From: Mucilaginibacter sp. KACC 22773
Lineage (GTDB): Bacteria > Bacteroidota > Bacteroidia > Sphingobacteriales > Sphingobacteriaceae
Length of the DNA: 64,000 bases
Direction: 5' to 3'
Assembly: GCF_028736215.1 (NCBI RefSeq)
Contig: NZ_CP117883.1
Coordinates: forward strand, 5,952,001-6,016,000
A program made the position numbers and the translations under genes. Under the pieces are notes generated by a model that was given only the letters and a program-made list of their open reading frames with translations, was not told where the DNA came from and did no database searches. Every line of letters begins with the position of its first letter. Within the stretch, counting starts at the first letter, position 1. Below are positions 43,164 to 52,330 of the stretch, piece after piece.

Positions 43164-46127
43164 ATGGATAAGATATCCCTTCGTCAACTAAGCTTTTTTA
43201 TATTTTCAATTTCGCTATTGTCATTGGGCTTTGGAAATTATATCCAGGCTCAGCAAATTAAAAGCCGTGGTAAACAAACGCACAGTGGTCAAGACACCTT
43301 GTTAAGTACATTTGGCAACCCACCGGATTCTGCGAAATCAAGGGTCTATTGGTTTTGGATTTACAACCGCGTAGACAAAGCCGGTATCACACGGGACTTA
43401 GAACAGTTTAAGGCAAAAGGAATCAGCGGCGTTAACCTGATCTGTAACGGAGGGTATGCCGGGAAGGAGCCGCTCCCCGGGGTGGCATTTCTCGGTGAAC
43501 AGTGGCGCGGGCTTTTTCGCCATGCGATCAGAGAGGCAAAAAGGCTTCATATAGAGATAGGATTTAACATGGCTGGCGGATGGACACTGATGGGCCCGTC
43601 CGTAACAAAGGATCATGCGATGAAAAAAGTAGTGTCTGCTCCGTTGAACGTCTCCGGGCCGATGAAGTTTTCCGATATGCTACCGCAACCTCAAATAGTG
43701 GAAGGCTATTATCATGATATCATGGTGCAGGCTTTTCCAATGCCAGATAGCTCCAAAATCATTGCCCCTTCCACCATTGTTGATTTAACAAACCGCGTCA
43801 ACGACAAGGGGCGATTGGAATGGGAGGTTCCAAAAGGAAAATGGGTGATTTTAAGAACAGGATATACACTTACCGGGCATCCGTGGAGCAAGTGGAAAGC
43901 GTATCCCGAAGGAGATACATTCAAAGGAGGGGAAGGTTACGAGATCGATTACTTAAGTAAGGCAGCCTTAGATGATTACTTTGCTCATCTGGGCAAGTTT
44001 GTCATTGGCGAAGCAGAAAAAGCAGGAGGCCATATCGATTATTTATGGTCAGATAGCTGGGAATGTGGGAAACTTACCTGGACCCAGGATTTCCCCCATC
44101 AATTTAATAGATTTCGTGGTTATGATTTGAAATTGTACATGCCGGCCTTAGCTGGATATGCTGTCATCAATGCCGGCGTATCTGAACGGTTTCGTGATGA
44201 TTTTAATCGCACTATACAAGACTGTATCGCTGAAAATTTCTATGGGCATTTTGCTGAATTGTGTCATGAGCGTGGGATAAAGGTTGGTAATGAAGCCGGA
44301 GGCCCAAACGACATTCCACCGCAGGACGTGTTGAAGAACTTTGGGAGATCCGATATCCTTGCCGGCGAATTTTGGGTAAATGGACATCGTAACGCTCCGG
44401 ATGGATATAATAAAAACAGGCGGGAACGTCTTAATCTTAAACAAACGGCCACTGCCGCTCATGTTTATGGGAAGCGGCAAGCAGAGGCAGAGGCGTTTAC
44501 CGAGCAGGAAAAGGATGGTACTCACTGGTCCCTTGGTCCATTCGATCTGAAGCCCTATGCCAATGACGCATTTTGTGAGGGAATAAATCGCCTGATGCTC
44601 CATGCCGCCACCTGTCAGCCGCCATCAGATGGAAAGCCGGGATTTGAATACTGTGCCGGGCAGCATTTTACTCCTAATATTACCTGGTGGAAACAGTCTT
44701 CTGCATTTTTCTCCTACCTTTCCCGCTGCCAGTATATGCTGCAACAGGGGAATTTTGTAGGAGATGTTTGCTTCTATCTCGGGGAAAGGCCGCCGCTTTT
44801 AGCACCGCCAAAATACAATATTCCTTCTCTTGGAACAGGTTATGACTGTGACTATAGCAACGCTGAAGTATTATTGACCAGGATGAGCGTAAAAGACGGC
44901 CGCGTTGTATTGCCTGATGGTATGTCTTATAAGCTTCTGGTCTTGCAGAACTGTGTTTCGCCGTCTCCTGAGATCGCAAAAGAAGTGGGATCATATCAGA
45001 GGCTTACGGTATCTCCCATCCCCTCAGAGGCCATGTCGCTGCAAGTGATAAAGAAGTTAAGAGAAATGATTAACATGGGAGCGACTGTTTTGGGGCCCCC
45101 ACCTGTTATGTCAGCGGAATTGAAAAATTATCCGGCATGTGATGTGGAAGTAAAAAAAATAGCTTCGGAAATCTGGGGCGACCTGGACGGGAAGACGCGA
45201 ACTGAACGAAGATTTGGAAAAGGACGTGTAATTTGGGGGAAAACACCAAGAGAGGTCCTTGTCGCTGATGGGGTTGCCCAGGATTTTTCTTTTAACGGAC
45301 AGGCTGAAAATCCAAATGAATTCGATTATATTCATCGGAAGAGCGGTGAATCGGAGATCTATTTTGTTATTAATCGGACAAACCAACATCAAGTACGCGA
45401 TTTCACGTTTAGGGTAACAGGCAAACAACCTGAAATATGGGATGCAGTGAACGGTAAAACTATTAATGCAAAAGCTTATCATCAATCCGGAAACGGTACC
45501 ACCGTCTCTCTGGAACTCGATAAATTCAGTTCTTATTTTGTTGTTTTTCGCAAGCCTGTTGCTGTAGCTGCGAAAGGACAAGAAGATCATAATTTTCCCC
45601 AACTGGCGGAATTTTTAAATCTGGACGGCAATTGGAATGCGAGATTTGACCCAAAATGGGGAGGGCCGGCTCATGCAAAGTTCCCTAAACTGATCAGTTG
45701 GACAGAAAGGCCCGAAGAAGGGATTAAGTATTATTCTGGTAAAGCTACCTATTCCAAAACTTTTGATTTGAATAGCGAAGCGGCAACTATTCTTAAAAAA
45801 AGCATTAAGCCGGAAAAACTATTTCTTGATTTGGGAGATGTGAAGGATGTAGCAGAAATACGGCTGAACGGGAAAAAGTTGGGGATTCTCTGGTGTGCGC
45901 CATGGCGGGTAGAAATTACAAACGCTGTAAAACAAAAAGGAAACGTATTGGAAGTCGATGTCATTAATTTATGGGCTAATCGTGTTGTTCATGACCTCAG
46001 CCTTCCCAAGGAAAAGCGAATTACAAAAACCCATGAGGTTTTCCGGTTCGATATGCTAAACGTTAATACCCCATTGCTTAAATCAGGATTAATAGGGCCC
46101 GTAAGGATATTTTCGACAATACATTAA
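43164..46127 (+). CDS. GH106-like glycoside hydrolase (alpha-L-rhamnosidase family), secreted
   Basis: A 987-residue exported enzyme. A signal peptide ends near IQAQ (about residue 30). The catalytic part matches family GH106, with RVYWFWIYNRVDKAGITRDLEQFKAKGI near the start, DYLWSDSWECGKLTWT (about 291-306), and EGINRLMLHAATCQP (about 472-486). A C-terminal jelly-roll carbohydrate-binding module is suggested by the LFLDLGDVKDVAEIRLNGK segment. GH106 enzymes release terminal alpha-L-rhamnose, so the locus may target a rhamnose-containing glycan such as rhamnogalacturonan or a plant or microbial exopolysaccharide. It is 124 bp after susD. Confidence 0.88.
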   Translation: MDKISLRQLSFFIFSISLLSLGFGNYIQAQQIKSRGKQTHSGQDTLLSTFGNPPDSAKSRVYWFWIYNRVDKAGITRDLEQFKAKGISGVNLICNGGYAGKEPLPGVAFLGEQWRGLFRHAIREAKRLHIEIGFNMAGGWTLMGPSVTKDHAMKKVVSAPLNVSGPMKFSDMLPQPQIVEGYYHDIMVQAFPMPDSSKIIAPSTIVDLTNRVNDKGRLEWEVPKGKWVILRTGYTLTGHPWSKWKAYPEGDTFKGGEGYEIDYLSKAALDDYFAHLGKFVIGEAEKAGGHIDYLWSDSWECGKLTWTQDFPHQFNRFRGYDLKLYMPALAGYAVINAGVSERFRDDFNRTIQDCIAENFYGHFAELCHERGIKVGNEAGGPNDIPPQDVLKNFGRSDILAGEFWVNGHRNAPDGYNKNRRERLNLKQTATAAHVYGKRQAEAEAFTEQEKDGTHWSLGPFDLKPYANDAFCEGINRLMLHAATCQPPSDGKPGFEYCAGQHFTPNITWWKQSSAFFSYLSRCQYMLQQGNFVGDVCFYLGERPPLLAPPKYNIPSLGTGYDCDYSNAEVLLTRMSVKDGRVVLPDGMSYKLLVLQNCVSPSPEIAKEVGSYQRLTVSPIPSEAMSLQVIKKLREMINMGATVLGPPPVMSAELKNYPACDVEVKKIASEIWGDLDGKTRTERRFGKGRVIWGKTPREVLVADGVAQDFSFNGQAENPNEFDYIHRKSGESEIYFVINRTNQHQVRDFTFRVTGKQPEIWDAVNGKTINAKAYHQSGNGTTVSLELDKFSSYFVVFRKPVAVAAKGQEDHNFPQLAEFLNLDGNWNARFDPKWGGPAHAKFPKLISWTERPEEGIKYYSGKATYSKTFDLNSEAATILKKSIKPEKLFLDLGDVKDVAEIRLNGKKLGILWCAPWRVEITNAVKQKGNVLEVDVINLWANRVVHDLSLPKEKRITKTHEVFRFDMLNVNTPLLKSGLIGPVRIFSTIH

Positions 46128-46364
46128 ATTAATAACCTATTTAAGTGGGTCCTTGTGTCGGAGCATGGTTCGAAATAAGCTAATCTTTTTGGGAACCTCC
46201 TCAAGACGTAAGCTTGGCAAATGGAACTATTATTGAGTTTTGCGAAATAGCAATCCTTATAGTGGAAAAAAATGAAACAGATGTCACAAACGGCGACACA
46301 AGGAAGATAATAACGAATTTTCTTGCGGAGATCTTCATACTATTGCGTTTTATAATCTTAAAAG

Positions 46365-46410
46365 TACATGGAAATACAAGTACATAAAAATCATTTTGTA
46401 TTTCCATGTA
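46365..46410. repeat. perfect 15-bp inverted repeat
   Basis: TACATGGAAATACAA (46365-46379) and TTGTATTTCCATGTA (46396-46410) are perfect inverted copies separated by 16 bp; GTACAT also occurs as a direct repeat at 46364 and 46380. No poly-U tail follows. It could be a regulator operator, a terminator of the locus upstream, or a recombination boundary of the island that follows. Confidence 0.55.
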
Positions 46411-46469
46411 TTTACAAAAAATAAACAGAGACGTTGGTTCCTTAAGAGCAATTGAATAGCCAGTTTTAA

Positions 46470-46477
46470 TATCTTTG
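46470..46477 (+). promoter_or_regulatory. -7 promoter box for the GHKL ATPase gene
   Basis: TATCTTTG followed by CA is a very typical Bacteroidota -7 box, 28 bp ahead of the ATG at 46506. A clear -33 element at 19-21 bp is not evident. Confidence 0.55.
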
Positions 46478-46505
46478 CACGCAGGCATCCTTGTTGCATC
46501 TACCT

Positions 46506-47432
46506 ATGGCTGAACTTAACTTATCGATCAATTTCACACAGCCTATCGCCCATCGTGAACTCATTGGGATATTATCACCTGCTTACCAGTTAAATCCCGG
46601 TGACAGGTTAAACCTGTCAATATCGCTATCCAATAATATGGTCCATTCAGACAGCCTGCTGATCGTTGCGTCAGGGATAGATCATATGCGGCAGGATGGT
46701 GTTGATGTTCAAATTACCATCCAGGGAGAAAGCACCTATGCCAGCCGTATCAATTTTTACCGGCTGATCGATGTCCCCTTCAACGAACAATTTATCCGCA
46801 GGAACAATGCCGGCCGCTTTATCGAACTGAAGTCATTCGACAAGGATTCGCTTTATCCCTTACAGGACGAGTTGAACATGATCCTTTACCAAAATGGCGG
46901 GATCAATAAAGAAGTGCTGCAATTACTATTTTATTGCCTGAGTGAGATCATGGATAACATTATTGTGCACTCCGGTTTAGAAAAGGGCTGGGTGTCTGCT
47001 CAGTACTATCCGAACAGGCATGAGATCAGGCTAACCATCTGTGACCATGGCGATGGCATTCACCATTCGCTCACACACAATCCCAAAAGCAGGTATAAAG
47101 AAGTAACTGAGCCGGAGGCGCTCGATCTTTGCATTCAGCGTGGGGTAACAAACGGAGAAGGCCTGGGATTTGGCTTATTCGCGACTTCCCAGTTTATATT
47201 AAAAAATGACGGGGACCTGCTGATCTATTCGGGCAATCACTACCTGCTTGCCCATCATGGAGATTACCAGATCCATGAAGGAAACTACTATAAGGGCACC
47301 CTGGTATCGCTAAGAATCAACACTGATGTTCCGGTCGATTACAAGTCGATCATGCCCGCACATCATACGCTTCCTGACGATTATGACTTTTTTATTGACA
47401 AGTATTTCGGGGAGAATAATGAACTTTGGTAA
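46506..47432 (+). CDS. GHKL-type ATPase (anti-sigma kinase-like)
   Basis: A 308-residue cytoplasmic protein. The ATG at 46506 is preferred over the upstream TTG at 46491. The second half contains an HATPase fold: the N-box ELL/EIMDNIIVH (about residues 150-158), the G1 box CDHGDGI (about 179-185) and the G2 box GEGLGFGLF (about 219-227). The N-terminal 120 residues are a beta-rich domain I do not recognise. A STAS-like gene follows 29 bp downstream, so the two resemble an SpoIIAB/SpoIIAA partner-switch pair. No sigma factor is adjacent; the target is unknown. Confidence 0.82.
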   Translation: MAELNLSINFTQPIAHRELIGILSPAYQLNPGDRLNLSISLSNNMVHSDSLLIVASGIDHMRQDGVDVQITIQGESTYASRINFYRLIDVPFNEQFIRRNNAGRFIELKSFDKDSLYPLQDELNMILYQNGGINKEVLQLLFYCLSEIMDNIIVHSGLEKGWVSAQYYPNRHEIRLTICDHGDGIHHSLTHNPKSRYKEVTEPEALDLCIQRGVTNGEGLGFGLFATSQFILKNDGDLLIYSGNHYLLAHHGDYQIHEGNYYKGTLVSLRINTDVPVDYKSIMPAHHTLPDDYDFFIDKYFGENNELW

Positions 47433-47442
47433 ATTTTATTTG

Positions 47443-47450
47443 TATTTTTG
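47443..47450 (+). promoter_or_regulatory. -7-like box between the ATPase and STAS genes
   Basis: TATTTTTG matches TAnnTTTG and lies 11 bp before the STAS start codon. It may be an internal promoter, but the region is T-rich, so a chance match is possible. Confidence 0.35.
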
Positions 47451-47461
47451 TATAAATTAAG

Positions 47462-47758
47462 ATGATACGCATTGCATTCTCACATACCGGCAGACAACTT
47501 TCCACTCGCGTGGCTGGTGCCGCTTTGCGCGAAAAAATCATTGAAGGAATTGAAAATGATCAGAAGATCATATTCGATTTTGCCGGTGTGGATATCGTTT
47601 CCAATTCGTTTGCGGACGAATGTTTTGCAAAATTAATGCTCCATTTCGATTTGCCTGTTGTAAAGGAACACACGACTTTCCAAAATGCTTCCCCTTTTAT
47701 AAAAGCGGTCATTGCCAATTCCTTCAAGGAAAGATTACAGGCCATGCACACACACTAA
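47462..47758 (+). CDS. STAS-like domain protein (DUF4325)
   Basis: A 98-residue protein that matches the DUF4325 STAS-like family: RVAGAALREKIIEGI helix, then IIFDFAGVDIVSNSFADECFAKL (about residues 37-59), where the Ser in VSNSFADE is at the position phosphorylated in anti-sigma antagonists. The preceding GHKL ATPase is the likely kinase or partner. In other genomes such pairs sit in accessory and defence regions, as here. Confidence 0.85.
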   Translation: MIRIAFSHTGRQLSTRVAGAALREKIIEGIENDQKIIFDFAGVDIVSNSFADECFAKLMLHFDLPVVKEHTTFQNASPFIKAVIANSFKERLQAMHTH

Positions 47759-47884
47759 GCGGCAATCCAGGCGAAAATCTTGATGGAACGCTACCCGATT
47801 TTTCTGCAATTTCAATAAGCCTTTCGGGGCTGTCTGAAGATGTATTCCCATTTATTTGTATTTTAGGGTTATTCAAAAAATGAT

Positions 47885-49010
47885 ATGGATATCAAGGTGT
47901 TTACTATTCCTGGACTTGAAGACGAAATGACGAGCTTCCACGCGCAGTACAATGTGGAAACGATCATATCTCCGCCGGATGAAAAAATAAACAATCTCAA
48001 ACCCAAAGCAGAGCGCACCTGCAGGTTTTGCGGGGTAAGTAACGACGCCACGAAATTCAAAAACATACCACATATCATTCCGCAACTGCTTGGCAACACC
48101 CATTTGGTTTCAGATTTTGAATGTGACGATTGCAATAGCCATTTTGGCCGGTATGAAAACGACCTAGCCTATTCACTGGGTATCATGCGTACTTTCTATG
48201 GCACTAAGGGAAAAGGCGCTGTACCAGGTTTTCAAATCACCCAATGAACTGATCACGGCCAAGGTGAATAAGGACTTTTACGGTATACAAAGCACGGAAA
48301 TTAAACGGAAGGATACGACGGTAGAAGATTTTGTTTTGAACAAGGAAATCGGGGAGAGCACCATTAACTATACCAAGAATTCCTATACACCGCTGCATGT
48401 CTATAAGGCCCTTTTGAAAATCGCCATGTCCATTATTCCCGAAGAGGAAACAGCTAATTATAAGGTTGTTATCGAATACCTGAGGAAATCCAGGTGGGAA
48501 GAACAATTCACGGACTTTACCAGGATCTGCTATTATCAAATGCCGCCGGAACACCGTCTGATGAAACCCGCTGTATTCCTGTTTAAAAAGAGAAGCCCGG
48601 ACATCCGGCTACCGACGCATAGTTTTGCCTTGTACTTTGAAAACCTGATCTATACCTTCCCGCTGCCCTTTTATATTCCTGATATTAATGTCCATCTGTA
48701 TAATGGGCAGGAAATGACCATCCCGCTTTGCCCGCCAATCCTGACTGAAAAAACAAAGGGTGAGATTGCCTATCAACGGCAGCTTATGGACTTTTCGAGC
48801 AGGGAACTCAGAAAGGGCGAACAGGCTACGGTACATTTTAACGCCGATCCCGAATTATTAAAAAACCTGAAAGCTTATGATCCCAAATCGGGGAAGCTGT
48901 TCAACGCTAAACTTAAGCCGGAAGAGATTATCGGGGTACATTTTGTCCCGACGGATACCAACCCTATATTTCCAATCACAAAGGACGATCAATCATCAGA
49001 CGACCAATAA
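47885..49010 (+). pseudogene. HNH endonuclease-like protein split by a frameshift
   Basis: Two overlapping frames together encode one protein. The first (47885-48247) has an HNH_5-like zinc-finger nuclease motif: CRFCG (about residues 46-50), HIIPQLLGN (about 62-70) and CDDCNSHFG (about 80-88). It ends in VPGFQITQ. The second frame continues with KSPNELITAKVNKDFYG and runs to 49010. Removing one T from the T4 run at 48229-48232 joins them into a 374-residue protein with a sensible VPGFKSPNEL junction. The gene is disrupted, or there is a base-calling error or a programmed slip. Confidence 0.75.
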
Positions 49011-49067
49011 CAGGTCGAAATAAAAAGCGGTAAGCGACGTCGAAAGAATCCCGAAAAAGCAGATCGG

Positions 49068-50537
49068 TTATATTTTATAGAAAAAGTCTTCATCCAGGAC
49101 GGTGCCCGTAATATGTTCATGCAGCTTAGGATAATTGATGATATAGCCCGAAAAGCCTGCTGATTTTAGGATCAGGATGGCGATCAGGCGGTGCAGGACA
49201 ACACAGGAGAAATAAACCTCCCGGAATACCACGTTGTCCTCGGCCGTCCTGGCCGGTAACTTCCCATGCTGATACTGGTTCCGGTCCTTAAGGACCTTAA
49301 GTTCATAAGGCAGCAGGGTATAATTAAAAAGAGCAAATGGCTTACTCAGTTTATCGGCATTGGTAGGCGCGTTTATATAATTGAACTTGCCGTGGAGAAT
49401 CCGGCGTAAGGTTTTATGATCCTGGTTATCGCCGGGAAAAGCTTCATCCGCAAGTGCCTTTAATTTATTGATGAAATCTTCTGCCTGCTTAGAATCTTCA
49501 ATAGGCTTGGGAAAATCTATACCGTTATCCTTTAATAACTGGTTGGTAATGGTTTCAAGCGCCACGCTGTAAGCGGAGCCTTTGATCTCCAGGGCCAGAG
49601 TATTGGCTTGTACCATAACGATCGCAGCCCGGGAAAATGGTTCTTTCAAATAGAAAAGCTCGCATAACTTCGAAAAAACCTCCGGTGAAAATTCAGGTAC
49701 CTTTTCATACCAATTCTTAATTTCTTCCGACTGTTTAAGGATGCCGGCTTTATCTGTTGCTGTAATCGGATAAAGCGAATAAGGATTGGTGGTATAAAGG
49801 GCGTAGGATGTTTTGATCGAGTCCCGGAATGTGGTGTAATAAATATCTTTCAGGACAGCGAAATCAGCGGTGTCGGAAAACAGAAAATAACCTTCATCCA
49901 GGAAAAGGTTCCCCGACAGGAAACCGTAGGCATTACTGATAGCCCTTACTATATGTTGAAATTTCTTTAGGGAAACAGGCTGGACGGACTCAACTGCTAA
50001 ATAATAACCATCGTTTTGAAATTCATAAAAATGAAATTCTTCATCCTCAATCGTTATTTTAACAAGCGGATGGTGCATATTATTGACATCATTCTCAAAA
50101 AAGTACCCCTGGACCAGCATTAAATCCGGGCGGCCTTTTTTTATCGGGATAATGATCCGGGTATGGGTTGACGGGTATGCCAGTTCATCTTTGATGGTAG
50201 TTATTTGGGTGATCGTACCTGTGAGGGCGTATTCAAATGTCTCAAAAGACGAGGTATGCCCGGAAATCAGTAAGGAATGTTCCGGGAGGTAAAACTTTGT
50301 GGAACCACTTTTCAACTCAACCGGCTCCTTCAGTTTAATTGAATTCAGCATCGTGGACGAAAACCCCTTAGCTGGTGTGAACCGGATCTTAACTGAAAAT
50401 CCATCATCCACTTTTTTGATATGAACTTCGCGGTTTTTGAGCAATACATGATCTGTTTTTAAGATCATCGTCGTGTCGCTGTTTAAAGCGTCGATTTTTA
50501 AGAGGCTTGATTTAAGATTTTTAAAGGGTAGTGACAT
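49068..50537 (-). CDS. ApeA-like/HEPN protein, 489 aa
   Basis: A large soluble protein. The N-terminal two thirds are beta-rich and somewhat like the ApeA N-terminal domain seen in defence proteins. The C-terminal helical part contains DRNQYQHGKLP, with Arg419 and His424, which matches the RX4-6H signature of HEPN ribonucleases. HEPN proteins cleave RNA in toxin-antitoxin and antiphage systems. It is convergent with the HNH gene. The N-terminal assignment is weak; the HEPN motif is visible. Confidence 0.6.
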   Translation of the reverse strand: MSLPFKNLKSSLLKIDALNSDTTMILKTDHVLLKNREVHIKKVDDGFSVKIRFTPAKGFSSTMLNSIKLKEPVELKSGSTKFYLPEHSLLISGHTSSFETFEYALTGTITQITTIKDELAYPSTHTRIIIPIKKGRPDLMLVQGYFFENDVNNMHHPLVKITIEDEEFHFYEFQNDGYYLAVESVQPVSLKKFQHIVRAISNAYGFLSGNLFLDEGYFLFSDTADFAVLKDIYYTTFRDSIKTSYALYTTNPYSLYPITATDKAGILKQSEEIKNWYEKVPEFSPEVFSKLCELFYLKEPFSRAAIVMVQANTLALEIKGSAYSVALETITNQLLKDNGIDFPKPIEDSKQAEDFINKLKALADEAFPGDNQDHKTLRRILHGKFNYINAPTNADKLSKPFALFNYTLLPYELKVLKDRNQYQHGKLPARTAEDNVVFREVYFSCVVLHRLIAILILKSAGFSGYIINYPKLHEHITGTVLDEDFFYKI

Positions 50538-50879
50538 CAGGGGTGGCGCAAGGTTTATTTCTGATAAAAGTAGGGATTAAATCATGCGATTTAAAATGGA
50601 AATGGAACGATGAATTACCGCGCACTTTCGATCTGGAAGAACCAGGCCTGCAGTTGAGGGTACAGTGTTTGAAAGGGTTCCATGGAGCGGGTTTAGCAAG
50701 AGAAATTAAGGAATTTTTACGACACAGGTATTTAACGCTTATAAATCCGGTTTTGGGCCGGCACCGTTTTCTTAGCGAACGACTGGTCACCAGTTGCCGT
50801 TGATGATGATAAAAGAATCCCTGCAACAAGGTTTTAAAATTTACCATGCGATCCAAAAGATTTCTAATATTTTCGCATT
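50538..50879. other. uncertain region upstream of the HEPN-like gene
   Basis: A 342-bp gap with overlapping open frames on both strands (50531-50803 plus, 50521-50856 minus). Neither has a recognised motif, and both are probably chance. No repeat or promoter box is clear. Confidence 0.35.
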
Positions 50880-51179
50880 ATGGACAGAAGGCAAAAGATC
50901 ATGCGGCTGATCATCGACGCTTTAACAGCAAATGATGAATTAAGCTATACTTATACAGGAGCAGCGACGCTGATGGACATGAACATCATTTCATTGGACT
51001 TTGTAGTTAAAACAAACCGCACCGGCGGGGAGCTTAATATTTGGGGGATGATAGATGTGCCCCTTGTTTTGAAGGCACAATATGACGGCAGATCTTTTTT
51101 ACAAGAACATCCGGCTATACAGCGCCAAATCGAAGGGCACTTGAAAAAGATTGCTGAAAACATTAATCGTTTGTTATAA
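50880..51179 (+). CDS. hypothetical protein, 99 aa
   Basis: A small soluble protein with two beta-rich segments (IISLDFVVKT, ELNIWGMIDVPLVLKAQY) and a C-terminal helix. No family is recognised. It sits between the HEPN-like gene and the DUF4145-like gene and may belong to the same island. Confidence 0.55.
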   Translation: MDRRQKIMRLIIDALTANDELSYTYTGAATLMDMNIISLDFVVKTNRTGGELNIWGMIDVPLVLKAQYDGRSFLQEHPAIQRQIEGHLKKIAENINRLL

Positions 51180-51199
51180 ATATTCCTCCCCGAAGTTTT

Positions 51200-51207
51200 T
51201 AATTTTG
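51200..51207 (+). promoter_or_regulatory. -7 promoter box for the 268-aa gene
   Basis: TAATTTTG matches TAnnTTTG, 7 bp ahead of the ATG at 51215. No -33 element was identified at normal spacing. Confidence 0.45.
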
Positions 51208-51214
51208 GCTTTCC

Positions 51215-52021
51215 ATGACAGCCACAGAACAAATCAAAACTGAACTTAAAAGACTCTCTAACCAGGGGGTAAACCTTTTTAACGCCATGCAGGTGGAGCA
51301 GTTCCCCGAGAAAATGGAACAACATTTCACCCAGGTGTTAAAAAAAGATTACCAGAGCTTCGTTAAAACCCTGCCGATATTTACCCAGGCTTACCAGGGT
51401 TGGTATTCGGCAACCCAGGCCGTCGTCAGGCAGTTCCTGCCCGGTCGCCTCGCTGACTTTAACGGACTTTATGAACAACCCAAGGGAAGAAAGGAGATCA
51501 GGGCGGATAATTATGTGATCGAGGATTACCTGAAAAAAGTGGTCATTACTGCCGGTTTCGACAAAAAGGTTGTGGCAGGGCCCGAGGATGCCATCCCGGT
51601 TTTCCAACAGCAGATCAATATCCTGAATAGTGTTTTTGATCGTCTGGACAATGTGCTTTTTAAGATGCAGCAAGTACTACAGTCAGAATTACTCGATCAG
51701 CAGCTACAGTCTGCACGCCAGCTGGCGAAAAATCAGTTCCTGCGATCTGCGGGCGCGATCTGCGGCATTGTACTTGAAAAACATCTCGATCAGCTTTGTC
51801 AAATCCATCAGATCAAGTTAGCCAAAAAGACCATGACCATTAAAGATTACAATGATTTGCTTAAGAAACAGGAAATCTATTCGTTTGAAACCTGGCGCTT
51901 TATCCAGTACTTAGGGGATTTGTGGACGCTTTGTTGCAGGAACAAGAAAGAGATGCCCACAGCCAAAGAGGCCAATGATCTGATAGAAGGAACCGACAAA
52001 CTCATCAAAACGATTTTTTGA
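51215..52021 (+). CDS. DUF4145/HEPN-like protein, 268 aa, with altered motif
   Basis: A soluble protein. The C-terminal 100 residues (FLRSAGAICGIVLEKHLDQL, then ETWRFIQYLGDLWTLCCRNKKEMPT) resemble a family I recall with DIRNLCDHNKK at that place, where Arg and His form the HEPN RX4-6H pair. Here the segment reads DLWTLCCRNKK, so the Arg and His are missing and RNase activity is doubtful. The N-terminal half is helical and unrecognised. A truncated relative of another gene lies just after it. Confidence 0.5.
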   Translation: MTATEQIKTELKRLSNQGVNLFNAMQVEQFPEKMEQHFTQVLKKDYQSFVKTLPIFTQAYQGWYSATQAVVRQFLPGRLADFNGLYEQPKGRKEIRADNYVIEDYLKKVVITAGFDKKVVAGPEDAIPVFQQQINILNSVFDRLDNVLFKMQQVLQSELLDQQLQSARQLAKNQFLRSAGAICGIVLEKHLDQLCQIHQIKLAKKTMTIKDYNDLLKKQEIYSFETWRFIQYLGDLWTLCCRNKKEMPTAKEANDLIEGTDKLIKTIF

Positions 52022-52036
52022 ATCCTATGAGGTTAT

Positions 52037-52330
52037 TTAGCAGCTATAAGTGCTGTCCGTAATTTCTTCATGTTTTTTACCCAACTCCGGTAGGGATATT
52101 TCTTTGGTGTTGGCCAGCTTTAGGAATGATTTAATGACCGTGTCCCGAATCTTCCAGTTAAGATAATAGACGAGAACCTTTTTTTAAGGATAGCGTTATC
52201 GGTAAGTTGTTGGGGTGCGCCTTGGCCGGGAACGCTATGCGCCGGCAAACGGCATGGTACTCCTTTTCGTCTGCGGATACCGTTTTAGTTTCTGAACAAG
52301 TTTTCCCAGCGATCAGATTGCAACATATCT
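52037..52330 (-). pseudogene. frameshifted copy of the 119-aa hypothetical gene
   Basis: Reading the minus strand from 52330, the sequence encodes EYHAVCRRIAFPAKAHPNNLPIT, then after a frame change in an A7 run (52185-52191) VYYLNWKIRDTVIKSFLKLANTKE, and ends with a TAA at 52039-52037. This aligns along its length with the intact protein at 31761-32120 (EKAYHSVCQRM, LVYYFNWKTRETVIKSF). A second frame break is visible near the N-terminal end. The gene is dead but recent enough to be read. Confidence 0.7.

Larger units (their letters stand above)
46128..46505. other. A/T-rich gap with a perfect 15-bp inverted repeat
   Basis: These 378 bp separate the polysaccharide locus from the ATPase-STAS island. 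They hold the inverted repeat at 46365-46410 and the -7 box at 46470-46477. A 95-codon minus-strand frame (46201-46488) is very Ile/Phe/Ser-rich and covers the repeat; I do not call it. Confidence 0.45.

Noticed and set aside
46201..46488. 95-codon minus-strand frame
   Set aside because: It spans the perfect inverted repeat and the -7 box and is low-complexity (Ile, Phe, Ser).
50521..50856. Overlapping frames on both strands between the HEPN-like and 99-aa genes
   Set aside because: They exclude each other, neither has a motif, and one overlaps the start of a better gene.
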